Below are positions 42,766 through 51,021 of a stretch of 64,000 bases of DNA, one piece after another. The translations under genes and the position numbers were made by a program. The first letter of the stretch is position 1, and the number at the start of each line of letters is the position of its first letter. Source of the DNA: Hymenobacter sedentarius (GTDB lineage: Bacteria > Bacteroidota > Bacteroidia > Cytophagales > Hymenobacteraceae); assembly GCF_001507645.1 (NCBI RefSeq), contig NZ_CP013909.1:3844001-3908000 (forward strand), read 5' to 3'. The notes under the pieces are model-generated. The model did not search any database, was not told the DNA's origin, and saw only the letters and a list, made by a program, of their open reading frames with translations.

Positions 42766-43536
42766 ATGAAGACCAAAGAAGAAATTGTTAACAACTGGCT
42801 GCCGCGCTACACCGGCGTGCCGCTGAATGAGTTTGGGCAGTACATCCTGCTCACCAACTTCAGCAACTACGTGTACATGTTTGCCGAGCAGTTCGAATGT
42901 GAAGTGCGGGGCCTCGACAAGCCCATGCAAACGGCCACGGCCAACGGCATCACCATCATCAACTTCGGCATGGGCTCGCCCATGGCCGCCACGGTGATGG
43001 ACCTGCTCTCGGCCATCAAGCCCAAGGCGGCGCTGTTTCTGGGCAAGTGTGGTGGGCTGAAAAAAACCAAGCTTGGCGACCTGGTGCTGCCCATCGCGGC
43101 CATTCGCGGCGACGGTACTTCCGACGACTACCTGCCCAAGGAAATTCCGGCGCTGCCCTCCTTCCGCCTGCAGCGCGCCGTGTCGTCGATGATTAAAAAG
43201 CACGAGCTTGATTACTTCACCGGCACCGTGTACACCACCAACCGCCGCGTGTGGGAACACGACACCGAGTTTAAGGACTACTTGCGCCGGGTGCGCGCCA
43301 TGGCCGTCGACATGGAAACCGCCACCATTTTCGTGGTCGGCTTCATGAACGACATTCCCCACGGCGCCCTGCTGCTGGTGAGCGACAACCCCATGACCCC
43401 CGAAGGCGTGAAAACCTCGGAGTCGGACTCAAAAGTGACTACCGATTATGTGAAGCGCCACCTGCAAATCGGCATCGAGTCGCTGCAGGAGCTGCAGTTT
43501 TCGGGCGAGTCGGTGAAGCACATGCGCTTCGAGTAA
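42766..43536 (+). CDS. amn: AMP nucleosidase (Bacteroidota short type)
   Basis: The ATG at 42766 starts MKTKEEIVNNWLPRYTGVPL and gives 256 residues. The nucleoside-phosphorylase fold is clear: GITIINFGMGSPMAATVMDL, AALFLGKCGGLKKTKLGDLV, LPIAAIRGDGTSDDYLPKEI, and the substrate-binding AMAVDMETATIFVVGF followed by ALLLVSDNPMTPEG. The enzyme hydrolyses AMP to adenine and ribose-5-phosphate in purine turnover. This short form lacks the large N-terminal regulatory domain of the E. coli enzyme, as is usual in Bacteroidota. The leader is formed by the palindrome at 42672. Confidence 0.92.
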   Translation: MKTKEEIVNNWLPRYTGVPLNEFGQYILLTNFSNYVYMFAEQFECEVRGLDKPMQTATANGITIINFGMGSPMAATVMDLLSAIKPKAALFLGKCGGLKKTKLGDLVLPIAAIRGDGTSDDYLPKEIPALPSFRLQRAVSSMIKKHELDYFTGTVYTTNRRVWEHDTEFKDYLRRVRAMAVDMETATIFVVGFMNDIPHGALLLVSDNPMTPEGVKTSESDSKVTTDYVKRHLQIGIESLQELQFSGESVKHMRFE

Positions 43537-43564
43537 GGCTTCGTCTGAAGCTGGCTCAACTCTG

Positions 43565-43660
43565 AACGTCATGCTGAGCGAAGCCGAAGCATCTTTACCG
43601 CGTAACTAATTCAGATTAGTATTGCACGCGAGATGCTTTGGCTTCGCTCAGCATGACGTT
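43565..43660. repeat. Palindromic GTCATGC-type element, copy E
   Basis: Arms 43565-43594 and 43631-43660 are inverted with one mismatch in 30 bases and start AACGTCATGCTGAGCGAAGC. It is followed by an eight-T run, so it may also end the AMP nucleosidase transcript. Confidence 0.9.
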
Positions 43661-43689
43661 TTTTTTATTTCCAAAACACTCAGTTTCCC

Positions 43690-45357
43690 ATGAGAAACTT
43701 TACCAATCTGTTGCGGCAGAAAGCGGGCATTTCCGTGCTTGCGCTGGGCGCCCTGGCTGGCTGCCAAGCCAAGCGCGAGCCCGTGGATTTGCTCGTTACC
43801 AACGCTACGGTTTACACCGTTGATTCGACCTTTTCCAAAGCCCAGGCTTTTGCGGTGAAAGACGGCAAGTTTGTGGCCGTGGGCAGCTCCGATGACCTAA
43901 AGGGCCGGTACGCCGCCACGAAGGAAGTTGATGCCAAGGGGCAATTTATCTACCCCGGCTTCTACGATGCGCACTGCCACTTCTACCGCTATTCGCTGGG
44001 CCTGAGCTCCGCCAATCTGGTGGGCACCACTTCCTGGGAAGACGTGCTGCAGAAGCTGCAAGCGCACCGCCAGAAGTTTCCGCAGGCGGCCTGGCTCTTA
44101 GGCCGCGGCTGGGATCAGAACGACTGGCCAAACAAGCAGTTCCCTACCAAAGACGCGCTGGACCGGCTGTTTCCCGATGTGCCGGTGGCTATCACCCGCG
44201 TCGATGGCCACGCTGCCCTCGTCAACCAAAAGGCCCTGGACCTGGCCGGCATTACGGCCGCTACGCCTATTAGCGGGGGCACCATCACGCGCGATGCCCA
44301 GGGCCGCCTCACCGGCCTGCTTGTCGACAACGCCACCCGCCTGGTCGGCAAAGACATCCCAGCCCCCTCCGCGGCCGAAGCCAACCAGCTGCTGCTGCAA
44401 GGCCAGCAAAACTGCCTGGCCGTGGGCCTCACCAGCCTCGCCGATGCCGGCCTCGACAAGGCCAACATCGACCAGATGGCCGCGTTGCAGCAGCAGGGCA
44501 AGCTCAAGCTGCGGCTCTACGCCATGATGGCCCCCACCCCATCCAACCGGGCTTATTACCTGAAAAACGGCCCAATTCTCACCGACCAACTCACGGTAAA
44601 CTCCTTCAAGGTGTACGCCGATGGGGCGCTGGGCTCCCGCGGGGCCTGCCTGGTGGAACCCTATGCCGACCGGCCCAAGGAAACAGGGTTTTTGCTTTCC
44701 ACCGTGAAGGAATACCGCGCCCTGGCCAAGGAGCTGGCCGCGTCGAAATTCCAGATGAACACCCACGCCATCGGCGACTCCGCCAACCGGGTTATCCTCA
44801 ATATCTACGGCGAGGCGCTGAAGGGCCAGAAAGACCGCCGCTGGCGCATCGAGCACGCCCAGGTCATCACCCCGGCCGACATGCCCAAGTTCGGGCAGTT
44901 TGGCATCGTGCCCTCGGTGCAGCCCACCCACGCCACTTCCGACATGTATTGGGCCGGCGAGCGCCTGGGCACCGCCCGCCTCAAAACGGCCTACGCCTAC
45001 CGGGAGCTGCTGAAGCAATACGGCCAGCTGGCCCTGGGCTCCGACTTTCCCGTGGAAGACATCAACCCGCTGTATGGCTTCCACTCGGCCGTGGCCCGGC
45101 AGGATGCCAAAAACTTCCCCAAAGGCGGCTTCCAGATGGAAAACGCCATCAGTCGCCCCGACGCCCTGCGCGGCATGACCACCTGGGCCGCCCACGCCGG
45201 CTTCGAAGAGAAGCGCAAGGGCCAAATCAAGCCCGGCATGCTGGCCGATTTCGTGGTGATGCGGACCGATTTGCTGACGGCCCCGAACGAGCAGCTGCGC
45301 GATGCCAAGGTGCTGCAAACCTGGATTGGCGGCCAGCAGGTATTTGAGCGTAAGTAG
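43690..45357 (+). CDS. Amidohydrolase 3-family (YtcJ-like) lipoprotein
   Basis: 555 residues with lipoprotein signal (Cys25 in GALAGCQAK). The amidohydrolase features are in order: DLLVTNATVYTVDSTFSKAQ, the metal motif in FYDAHCHFYRYS, WLLGRGWDQNDWP, ITRVDGHAALVNQKAL, QMNTHAIGDSANRVILNIYG, RRWRIEHAQVITPADM, LALGSDFPVEDINPL and the final beta-sandwich (GQIKPGMLADFVVM). Family members hydrolyse amides or related bonds with bound zinc; this branch has no fixed substrate. It is exported and lipid-anchored. It stands alone between two palindromic elements. Confidence 0.9.
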   Translation: MRNFTNLLRQKAGISVLALGALAGCQAKREPVDLLVTNATVYTVDSTFSKAQAFAVKDGKFVAVGSSDDLKGRYAATKEVDAKGQFIYPGFYDAHCHFYRYSLGLSSANLVGTTSWEDVLQKLQAHRQKFPQAAWLLGRGWDQNDWPNKQFPTKDALDRLFPDVPVAITRVDGHAALVNQKALDLAGITAATPISGGTITRDAQGRLTGLLVDNATRLVGKDIPAPSAAEANQLLLQGQQNCLAVGLTSLADAGLDKANIDQMAALQQQGKLKLRLYAMMAPTPSNRAYYLKNGPILTDQLTVNSFKVYADGALGSRGACLVEPYADRPKETGFLLSTVKEYRALAKELAASKFQMNTHAIGDSANRVILNIYGEALKGQKDRRWRIEHAQVITPADMPKFGQFGIVPSVQPTHATSDMYWAGERLGTARLKTAYAYRELLKQYGQLALGSDFPVEDINPLYGFHSAVARQDAKNFPKGGFQMENAISRPDALRGMTTWAAHAGFEEKRKGQIKPGMLADFVVMRTDLLTAPNEQLRDAKVLQTWIGGQQVFERK

Positions 45358-45384
45358 GCGCCGGTCATTGCCTGGAGGCTCGCC

Positions 45385-45554
45385 TGTCATTGCGAGCGCA
45401 GCGCGGCAATCTTTCCTCTCCCTGCGACCAGCCCCGAGAAGTGATAACGCCCTTTAGTTAAAAAGTCCCGACTCACATTTGAGCCGGGGCTTTTTACATT
45501 AAAAGGCTGGTCGCTGAGACCAGGACGGATTGCCACGCTGCGCTCGTAATGACA
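45385..45554. repeat. Diverged GTCATTGC-type palindrome with three nested hairpins
   Basis: Outer arms 45385-45411 and 45528-45554 (TGTCATTGCGAGCGCAGC) match at 25 of 27 positions. A middle stem pairs CGACCAGCC (45425-45433) with GGCTGGTCG (45505-45513). In the centre AAAAAGTCCCGACTCA and TGAGCCGGGGCTTTTT form a terminator-like stem with two mismatches. Confidence 0.85.
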
Positions 45555-45566
45555 TGAGCAAATGTT

Positions 45567-46076
45567 CTACTTCTCGTCGGCGCTGGGCCCGTAGAGGCCG
45601 GGAACGGGAATATCCAGCAGCCGCAAATACACCGTGAGCTGGCCGCGGTGATGTATGCTGTGGTTGAGTCCCATGATGCGCACTGCCGCGCCCTTGGGCA
45701 TCTCCATGATGGTGTGCTCGCCGCGGTGCAGCTTGAAATTATGCGTCAGCTTTTCGTCGTCGCTCCCGTGCAAGGCCTGACGCAGGGTGGCGCTGTACTC
45801 GTCGAAGCGGGCGAGCAGCTCGTCGTGGCTGGTGGGCGTGGGACCGGGCTTTGGTGCGTTGGGGTCGAGGAAGTCGCGCGAATCGAGCTGTACAAACAGG
45901 GTATTGAAGGCCAGCAGGTTCACAACGTGGGTAGCTAGCTGCCACAGCGACATGCTCTTGGGGTGGGGCTTGTAGTCGGCCTGGTCGAAGGGCACCCGTT
46001 CGAGTGTTTTGCGGGTTTGGGCCAGTTCGTGGTCGAGCTCGGCGAGGATGTTTTGCTGGATGGAAGAGGTGTGCAT
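45567..46076 (-). CDS. DinB-family protein
   Basis: 169 residues, all helical. The start (QQNILAELDHELAQTRKTLE, VPFDQADYKPHPKSMSLWQL) and the three His typical of the metal site, in LATHVVNLLAF and LNHSIHHRGQLTVYLR, identify the DinB/YfiT four-helix-bundle family. Members bind nickel or zinc, and some are thiol transferases; the role here is unknown. It is cytoplasmic. It begins 51 bp after the MFS gene on the same strand and may be co-transcribed with it. Confidence 0.9.
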   Translation of the reverse strand: MHTSSIQQNILAELDHELAQTRKTLERVPFDQADYKPHPKSMSLWQLATHVVNLLAFNTLFVQLDSRDFLDPNAPKPGPTPTSHDELLARFDEYSATLRQALHGSDDEKLTHNFKLHRGEHTIMEMPKGAAVRIMGLNHSIHHRGQLTVYLRLLDIPVPGLYGPSADEK

Positions 46077-46127
46077 GAGGTATTGGAAATTGGGCTAAGA
46101 GCTGCGAAGTAAGCACAAAACCAATGG

Positions 46128-47555
46128 CTAACGGGCCATGGGCACGCCCATTTCGGCGGCCGCCGAGGCGGGCGGCGGGCCGGGCAGCACAATGGGGCCC
46201 AGCGAGTCTTCGCGCAGCTTTTTGCCGCGGAGCTGCAACAGGAAAATCAGCCCCAGAATGAAGAATACTATCAGGGCCAGCAGGCTGTAGCGCATCGAGC
46301 CCATTATCTGGTTGATGATGCCGAACGTGGCCGTGCCGATGACGATGCTCAGCTTCTCGGTCACGTCGAAAAAGCTGAAAAAGGCAGCCGAGTTGGGCGT
46401 GTTTTCGGGAATAATCTTCGAATAAGTCGAGCGGCTCAGGCTCTGAATGGCTCCCATAGTAAGGCCGATGATGGCCGCCAGCGTGTAGAAGCTCCAACCG
46501 GCCTGCACGAAGTAGCCGGCAATGCAAATCAGCATCCAGATGAACACCGACCAGCTCAGGGCCCGCGTGTTGCCGATGCGCTCGGAGAGCTTGGCAAACA
46601 GGTAAGCGCCCGCGATGGCCACCACCTGCAATAGCAGAATGGTGAGAATCAGCGCGCCCGATTCGAGGTGCAGCTCGTCGGTACCAAAGAGGGTGGCCAC
46701 GTACATCACCGTTTGCACGCCCATGTTGTAGGTGAAGTAAGCTAGCAGGAATTTCTTGACGTTGGGCAGCTGCTCCAGCTGTTTCCATACCTTGCCCAGC
46801 TCACGAAAACCGTTGAGCACCCAACCGCCTTCCGCAGCGGGCGCATCGGCGGGGCGGCCGCGGTCGGGCGGCAGCGTGAAGAAGGGAATCTGCGCGAAGC
46901 CAGCCCACCACAGGCCGGTGAGCAGAAACGACAGCTGCGCGGCGCGCTCCCCGGTGATGCCCACTTTATCGTGAAACTGGTTTATCACCAGGCAGATAAT
47001 CAGCAGAATGACCGACCCGATGTAGCCCATCGAAAAGCCTTTGGCCGAGAGGGAGTCGAACTTCGCTTCGGTGCTGATTTCGGGCAGGTAGGAGTTGTAG
47101 AACACGATGCTGCCCGAGAAGCCCACCGTGGCCGCCACAAACACGAACGTGGAGAGCGTGAGCGTGGCCGGCGAAAAGAAGAACAGCCCCGCGCACGAAG
47201 CGGCCCCGATGTAGCAGAAGATTTGCAGGAACAGCTTCTTGCGGCCCGAAAAGTCGGCCAGCGACGTGAGAAACGGGCTGACGAGGGCAATCAGCAGAAA
47301 GGAAGCCGAGATGGCGTAGTTCAGCAGCGACGAGCCGGGCACCTTCATCCCCAGAAAGTCGACCGGGGTCTGGCCGCTATCGGTGTGCGTTATCTGCTTG
47401 ATGACGCTGGACCAGTAAATCGGGAAAATTGAGCTGGTAATCACCAGCGGATACACCGAGTTGGCCCAGTCGTAGAACGTCCAGCCGGTGGTGATGCGCT
47501 TGTTGTCTTTTTCGATGGCACCGGAAGCGGTTGCCAAGGTTGGGGAAGAGGCCAT
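46128..47555 (-). CDS. MFS transporter, UMF1/Atg22-like
   Basis: The ATG at 47555 gives 475 residues with about twelve transmembrane helices; the longer frame from 47744 has a non-membrane, low-quality extension. The UMF1 signature is the opening KRITTGWTFYDWANSVYPLV, followed by GSIVFYNSYLPEIS, SAKGFSMGYIGSVILLIICL and GLTMGAIQSLSRSTYSKIIP. This family lies near the yeast vacuolar effluxer Atg22 and probably moves amino acids or related solutes; the substrate is not known. DinB follows on the same strand. Confidence 0.9.
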   Translation of the reverse strand: MASSPTLATASGAIEKDNKRITTGWTFYDWANSVYPLVITSSIFPIYWSSVIKQITHTDSGQTPVDFLGMKVPGSSLLNYAISASFLLIALVSPFLTSLADFSGRKKLFLQIFCYIGAASCAGLFFFSPATLTLSTFVFVAATVGFSGSIVFYNSYLPEISTEAKFDSLSAKGFSMGYIGSVILLIICLVINQFHDKVGITGERAAQLSFLLTGLWWAGFAQIPFFTLPPDRGRPADAPAAEGGWVLNGFRELGKVWKQLEQLPNVKKFLLAYFTYNMGVQTVMYVATLFGTDELHLESGALILTILLLQVVAIAGAYLFAKLSERIGNTRALSWSVFIWMLICIAGYFVQAGWSFYTLAAIIGLTMGAIQSLSRSTYSKIIPENTPNSAAFFSFFDVTEKLSIVIGTATFGIINQIMGSMRYSLLALIVFFILGLIFLLQLRGKKLREDSLGPIVLPGPPPASAAAEMGVPMAR

Positions 47556-47877
47556 AAGGAAGGGCGCAGGTTGGAGCTTATATGCGGGCAAGGTAATGGG
47601 TTTTGGGCGCTTGCACCTTGGCCCGAGCTCCGCGGTAACCTCCACATTGGGCGACTTGCGAGTGAACGGAGTCGTGGCCCTTCTCTGGCGGGTTTCGTCG
47701 TCGGTTAGGCAGCACTGGGCCGCGCTCGTCCCGTGCCCTCCCATAGCAATGAGATTCTCAAGCTATATACCCAGTGGTAAGCGCCTGGAGAGCTGACGTT
47801 GGCACGGGTACAAGCTAAGAATTCGGAAACTGTGATTCAAGTAGCTCAACTTAAGGGAGCTGCCTAATTAGCACAAT
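47556..47877. other. Intergenic region before the tRNA-Ser gene
   Basis: About 320 bp with no supported gene. It holds one TTGAGCT copy (AGCTCAA, 47843-47849). Short ORFs here show no recognisable features. Confidence 0.4.
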
Positions 47878-47913
47878 AAAAAAGCCCGTCTCCACAATGG
47901 AAACGGGCTTTTT
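47878..47913 (-). terminator. Terminator of tRNA-Ser
   Basis: AAAAAAGCCCGT pairs with ACGGGCTTTTT, with an inner TCC/GGA pair around ACAAT. It begins 2 bp after the tRNA 3' end on the minus strand. Confidence 0.85.
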
Positions 47914-47914
47914 G

Positions 47915-48002
47915 TTGAGGGGATGGGATTCGAACCCACGATGACCTTTTGAGCCATACACACTTTCCAGGCGTGCTCCTTCGACCACTCGGACACCCCT
48001 CA
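47915..48002 (-). tRNA. tRNA-Ser (anticodon GGA)
   Basis: 88 bases on the minus strand. The 7-bp acceptor stem is TGAGGGG with CCCCTCA and the discriminator is A. The anticodon arm is CGCCTGGAAAGTGTG with anticodon GGA, reading UCC and UCU. A long variable arm (TATGGCTCAAAAGGTCAT) is typical of serine tRNA, and the T-arm has GGGTTCGAATCCC. CCA is not encoded. A U1-A72 first pair and A73 discriminator are unusual for tRNA-Ser. A promoter box lies 20 bp upstream and a terminator 2 bp downstream. Confidence 0.93.
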
Positions 48003-48021
48003 AGGATGGTGGTTGATGGGG

Positions 48022-48029
48022 CAAAGATA
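48022..48029 (-). promoter_or_regulatory. -7 promoter box of tRNA-Ser
   Basis: On the minus strand TATCTTTG is an 8/8 match to TAnnTTTG, 19 bp before the mature tRNA 5' end. Confidence 0.5.
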
Positions 48030-48036
48030 GAGCGCA

Positions 48037-48113
48037 GTTGGCAGTTGTTGGTTGTTAGTTGCCAGTTTTGTGCGCTTCACCCGGCCCGACAACTGACAAC
48101 CAACAAGTGACAG
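48037..48113. repeat. Imperfect palindrome of GTTGTTGGTTG type
   Basis: GTTGTTGGTTGTTAGTTG (~48039) and CAACTGACAACCAACAAG (~48090) are inverted repeats with a few mismatches, in the short gap between tRNA-Ser and asparaginase. It looks like another, separate palindrome family. Confidence 0.6.
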
Positions 48114-48120
48114 CTAAAAA

Positions 48121-49206
48121 TCAGGGCGTGATTTCGCCGCGCAGGTCCTGGCCCAGCAGCTGCCGGGTACGCTCCTCCCCCAGCCCCAGCCCCAGCACAA
48201 ACATGAGCTTCGTCACGGCGGCTTCGGTCGTGATATCGTCGCCGCCCACGATGCCCAGCTCGGTGAAGTGCGCGCTGGTTTCGTACTTGCCCTGCACCAC
48301 GCGGCCCTCTTCGCACTGGCTCACGTTGAGCAGCCACACGCCGCGGGCGCGGGCATCGGCCAGGCATTTCAAAAACCACGGCGCCGTGGGCGCGTTGCCC
48401 GAGCCGTAGGTTTCGAGCACGCAGCCCCGCAGGCCCGGGATGCCCAGAATAGCACTTACCACGGCTTCGGTGATGCCCGGAAACAAGCGCAGGACGGCGA
48501 CGCCGGTTTCCAGGTTGGTGTGCACTTTCAGGTGAGCGCCAGGCAGCAGGCGAATGCTTTTGTCGTCGAACTCCAGGCTGATGCCGGCCCGGGCCAGCGG
48601 CGGGTAGTTTTCGCTTTTGAACGCGGCAAACTGCTGGCTCTCCACTTTTTTGGCGCGGGTGCCGCGAATGAGCACGTCGTTGAAAAACACACACACCTCC
48701 GGCACGCGCACGGTGTGGGCGCGGGGGTGGCGGGCCGCCGCAATTTCCAGCGCCGTCACGAGGTTGCGCTGGGCATCCGAGCGGTTGGCCCCCACCGGCA
48801 CCTGCGCTCCGGTGAATACCACCGGCTTGCCCAGGTGCTCGAGCACATAGCTTAGGGCCGCGGCCGAATACGCCATGGTATCGGTGCCGTGCAGCACCAC
48901 AAAGCCATCGAAATCGGCGTAGTGCCGGCCGATGAGTTGAGCCAGAAACAGCCAGTCGCCGGGCGTTACGTTGCTGCTGTCGATGGGCGCGGGCAGGCTG
49001 AGCAATTCTAGCTGAAAAGGCAGGCGAGCCAGCTCGGGCATCTTGTGGTCGAGGCGCCCGAACTGCATGGGCACCAGCTCGCCGCTTCGATTCACAGCCA
49101 TGCCCACCGTGCCGCCGGTGTAAATAATGAGCAGTCGGGGCGCCGCGGTGTTAGCCGGGTCGGGGCGTGTGGGCAGGGGCAGCAGCGGCAAATCGAGGTC
49201 GGGCAT
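48121..49206 (-). CDS. ansA: Type I L-asparaginase
   Basis: The ATG at 49206 gives 361 residues; the open frame further upstream runs through a palindromic element and is rejected. The catalytic motifs are IIYTGGTVGM (first Thr ~30-33) and VVLHGTDTMAYSAAAL (second Thr and Asp), with later conserved FTGAQVPVGANRSDAQRNLV. The C-terminal domain has GSGNAPTAPWFLKCL. The enzyme hydrolyses asparagine to aspartate and ammonia. It has no signal, consistent with the cytoplasmic type I group. The stop lies a few bases from the palindrome next to tRNA-Ser. Confidence 0.93.
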   Translation of the reverse strand: MPDLDLPLLPLPTRPDPANTAAPRLLIIYTGGTVGMAVNRSGELVPMQFGRLDHKMPELARLPFQLELLSLPAPIDSSNVTPGDWLFLAQLIGRHYADFDGFVVLHGTDTMAYSAAALSYVLEHLGKPVVFTGAQVPVGANRSDAQRNLVTALEIAAARHPRAHTVRVPEVCVFFNDVLIRGTRAKKVESQQFAAFKSENYPPLARAGISLEFDDKSIRLLPGAHLKVHTNLETGVAVLRLFPGITEAVVSAILGIPGLRGCVLETYGSGNAPTAPWFLKCLADARARGVWLLNVSQCEEGRVVQGKYETSAHFTELGIVGGDDITTEAAVTKLMFVLGLGLGEERTRQLLGQDLRGEITP

Positions 49207-49230
49207 GGGAGGAAGAACGAGAGAACGAAA

Positions 49231-49409
49231 ACTCCCTTCCTTACCAAGGAGGGGATGCTCAACTGCTAAGTTGAGCTGGGGTGGTTGTGGGCGTTGAACG
49301 ATGCCAGAACGAGTTGAGCTGGAATCGTTCGGGTATCGTGCAACGACTCCAACCACCCCCGTCCGAACCTGCGGTTCGAACATCCCCTCCTTAGCTAAGG
49401 AGGGGAGTG
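49231..49409. repeat. Nested palindromic element of CCTCCTTA type
   Basis: The outer arms (49231-49257 and 49381-49409) share GGAGGGGATG with its complement and are nearly perfect inverted repeats. An inner pair GGGGTGGTTG (49278-49287) and CAACCACCCC (49350-49359) forms a second stem. Two TTGAGCT copies (49271-49277 and 49314-49320) lie inside. It separates divergent asparaginase and mqo genes. Confidence 0.85.
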
Positions 49410-49508
49410 ATATGGGTGCTGCAAGGTAGTGTGCCGGTTTTTTTCGTCAACCAACAGCCCTTGCCCGTTATCGCTCGTATTGCCTGCGGCCCTTCTATTT
49501 CCATTTCT

Positions 49509-51014
49509 ATGACTCCTACGGACCAAGACCCCACCAAACCCGTCACCGATGTCGTCATTATCGGCGCGGGCATCATGAGCGCCACGCTGGGCGTGCTGCT
49601 CAAAGCCCTGGACCCCAACGTAACCATTGCCGGCTACGAGCGCCTCGACGCCGTAGCAGCCGAAAGCTCCGACGCCTGGAACAATGCCGGCACCGGCCAC
49701 TCGGCGTTTTGTGAGCTCAACTACACCCCCGAGCGCCCCGACGGCTCCATCGACATCAGCAAGGCCGATAAAATTGCCGAGCAGTTTGAGCTAAGCAAGC
49801 AGTTTTGGGCCACGCTGGTGCAGGACGGCCTGCTGCCCGACCCCACTTCCTTCATTCGCACCATTCCGCACATGAGCTTTGTGTGGGGCGCGGCCAACGT
49901 CGAATACCTGCGCAAGCGCCACACGGCCCTGCTGGGCTCTCCTCTTTTCCAGGGCATGGAATTCAGCGACGACCCCGCCCAGATTGCCGCCTGGATACCG
50001 CTGGTGATGGACGGCCGCGACCCCACCGTGCCGGTAGCCGCCACGCGCATGCCCATCGGCACCGATGTCAACTTTGGCTCCCTCACCCGCTGCCTGTCCA
50101 ATTACCTGAAGAGCCTGCCCGGGGTAGATTTGAACCTGGGCCACGAAGTGGAAGACTTCCGCCGCAAAGACGACGGCATCTGGCGCATCAAGGTGCGCAA
50201 CCTGGCTACCGACGAGAGCCGCATTGTGCGGGCCCGCTTCGTATTTATTGGGGCCGGCGGCGGCACGCTACCGCTGCTCGAAAAAACCGATATTCCGGAG
50301 GCCAATGGCTTTGGCGGCTTTCCCGTGAGCGGGCAGTGGCTGAAGTGCCAAAACCCCGCCGTGATTGCCCGGCACGAAGCCAAGGTGTACGGCAAGCCCG
50401 CCGTGGGCTCGCCGCCCATGTCGATGCCCCACCTCGACACCCGCCAGATAAACGGCCGCAAAGAGCTGCTCTTTGGGCCCTACGCGGGCTTCAGCACCAA
50501 GTTCTTGAAGAAGGGCTCTTACACCGATTTGTTCCGCTCCATTGAGCTGGGCAACATCCGGCCACTGCTCTACGCCGGGGCGCGCAACCTGGGCCTTACC
50601 CGCTACCTCATTGGGCAGGTGCTGCAATCGCCTGAGGAGCGCACCGCCGCCCTGCGCGAGTATTACCCCAAAGCCAACCCCGACGACTGGCAGCTGGAAG
50701 TGGCCGGCCAGCGTGTGCAGGTCATCAAAAAGGACAAAAAGAAGGGCGGCGTGCTCGAATTCGGCACCGAGATGGTTACCTCGGCAGACGGCTCTATGTC
50801 GGCGCTGCTTGGGGCTTCGCCGGGCGCTAGCACCGCCGTGGCCATCATGCTAGATTTGGTGCAAAAGTGCTTCCCCGACCGGGCTTCCACTCCTGAATGG
50901 CAGGCGCGATTCCGGCAGTTGGTACCATCTTTCGGCAAGCACCTAGCCAACGACCCGGCTCTCACTGCTGAAGTGCGTGAGCGCAGCCGCCAAGCCCTGA
51001 AATTGGAGGCGTAA
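49509..51014 (+). CDS. mqo: Malate:quinone oxidoreductase
   Basis: The ATG at 49509 gives 501 residues, the family length. The FAD-binding start is DVVIIGAGIMSATLGVLLKA, followed by AESSDAWNNAGTGHSAFCEL, TIPHMSFVWGAANVEYLRKR, RFVFIGAGGGTLPLLEKTDI, AKVYGKPAVGSPPMSMPHLD and ADGSMSALLGASPGASTAVA, all canonical. It oxidises malate to oxaloacetate at the inner membrane and passes electrons to quinone. It is monocistronic and followed by a palindromic element. Confidence 0.96.
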   Translation: MTPTDQDPTKPVTDVVIIGAGIMSATLGVLLKALDPNVTIAGYERLDAVAAESSDAWNNAGTGHSAFCELNYTPERPDGSIDISKADKIAEQFELSKQFWATLVQDGLLPDPTSFIRTIPHMSFVWGAANVEYLRKRHTALLGSPLFQGMEFSDDPAQIAAWIPLVMDGRDPTVPVAATRMPIGTDVNFGSLTRCLSNYLKSLPGVDLNLGHEVEDFRRKDDGIWRIKVRNLATDESRIVRARFVFIGAGGGTLPLLEKTDIPEANGFGGFPVSGQWLKCQNPAVIARHEAKVYGKPAVGSPPMSMPHLDTRQINGRKELLFGPYAGFSTKFLKKGSYTDLFRSIELGNIRPLLYAGARNLGLTRYLIGQVLQSPEERTAALREYYPKANPDDWQLEVAGQRVQVIKKDKKKGGVLEFGTEMVTSADGSMSALLGASPGASTAVAIMLDLVQKCFPDRASTPEWQARFRQLVPSFGKHLANDPALTAEVRERSRQALKLEA

Positions 51015-51021
51015 GGACGCA

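Noticed and set aside
43565..43660. Palindromic element considered only as a terminator
   Set aside because: The T run makes termination plausible, but the same arms recur in other gaps without T runs, so it was listed as a repeat.
49207..49383. N-terminal extension of asparaginase
   Set aside because: The extra codons come from a palindromic intergenic element and add nothing typical of the family.
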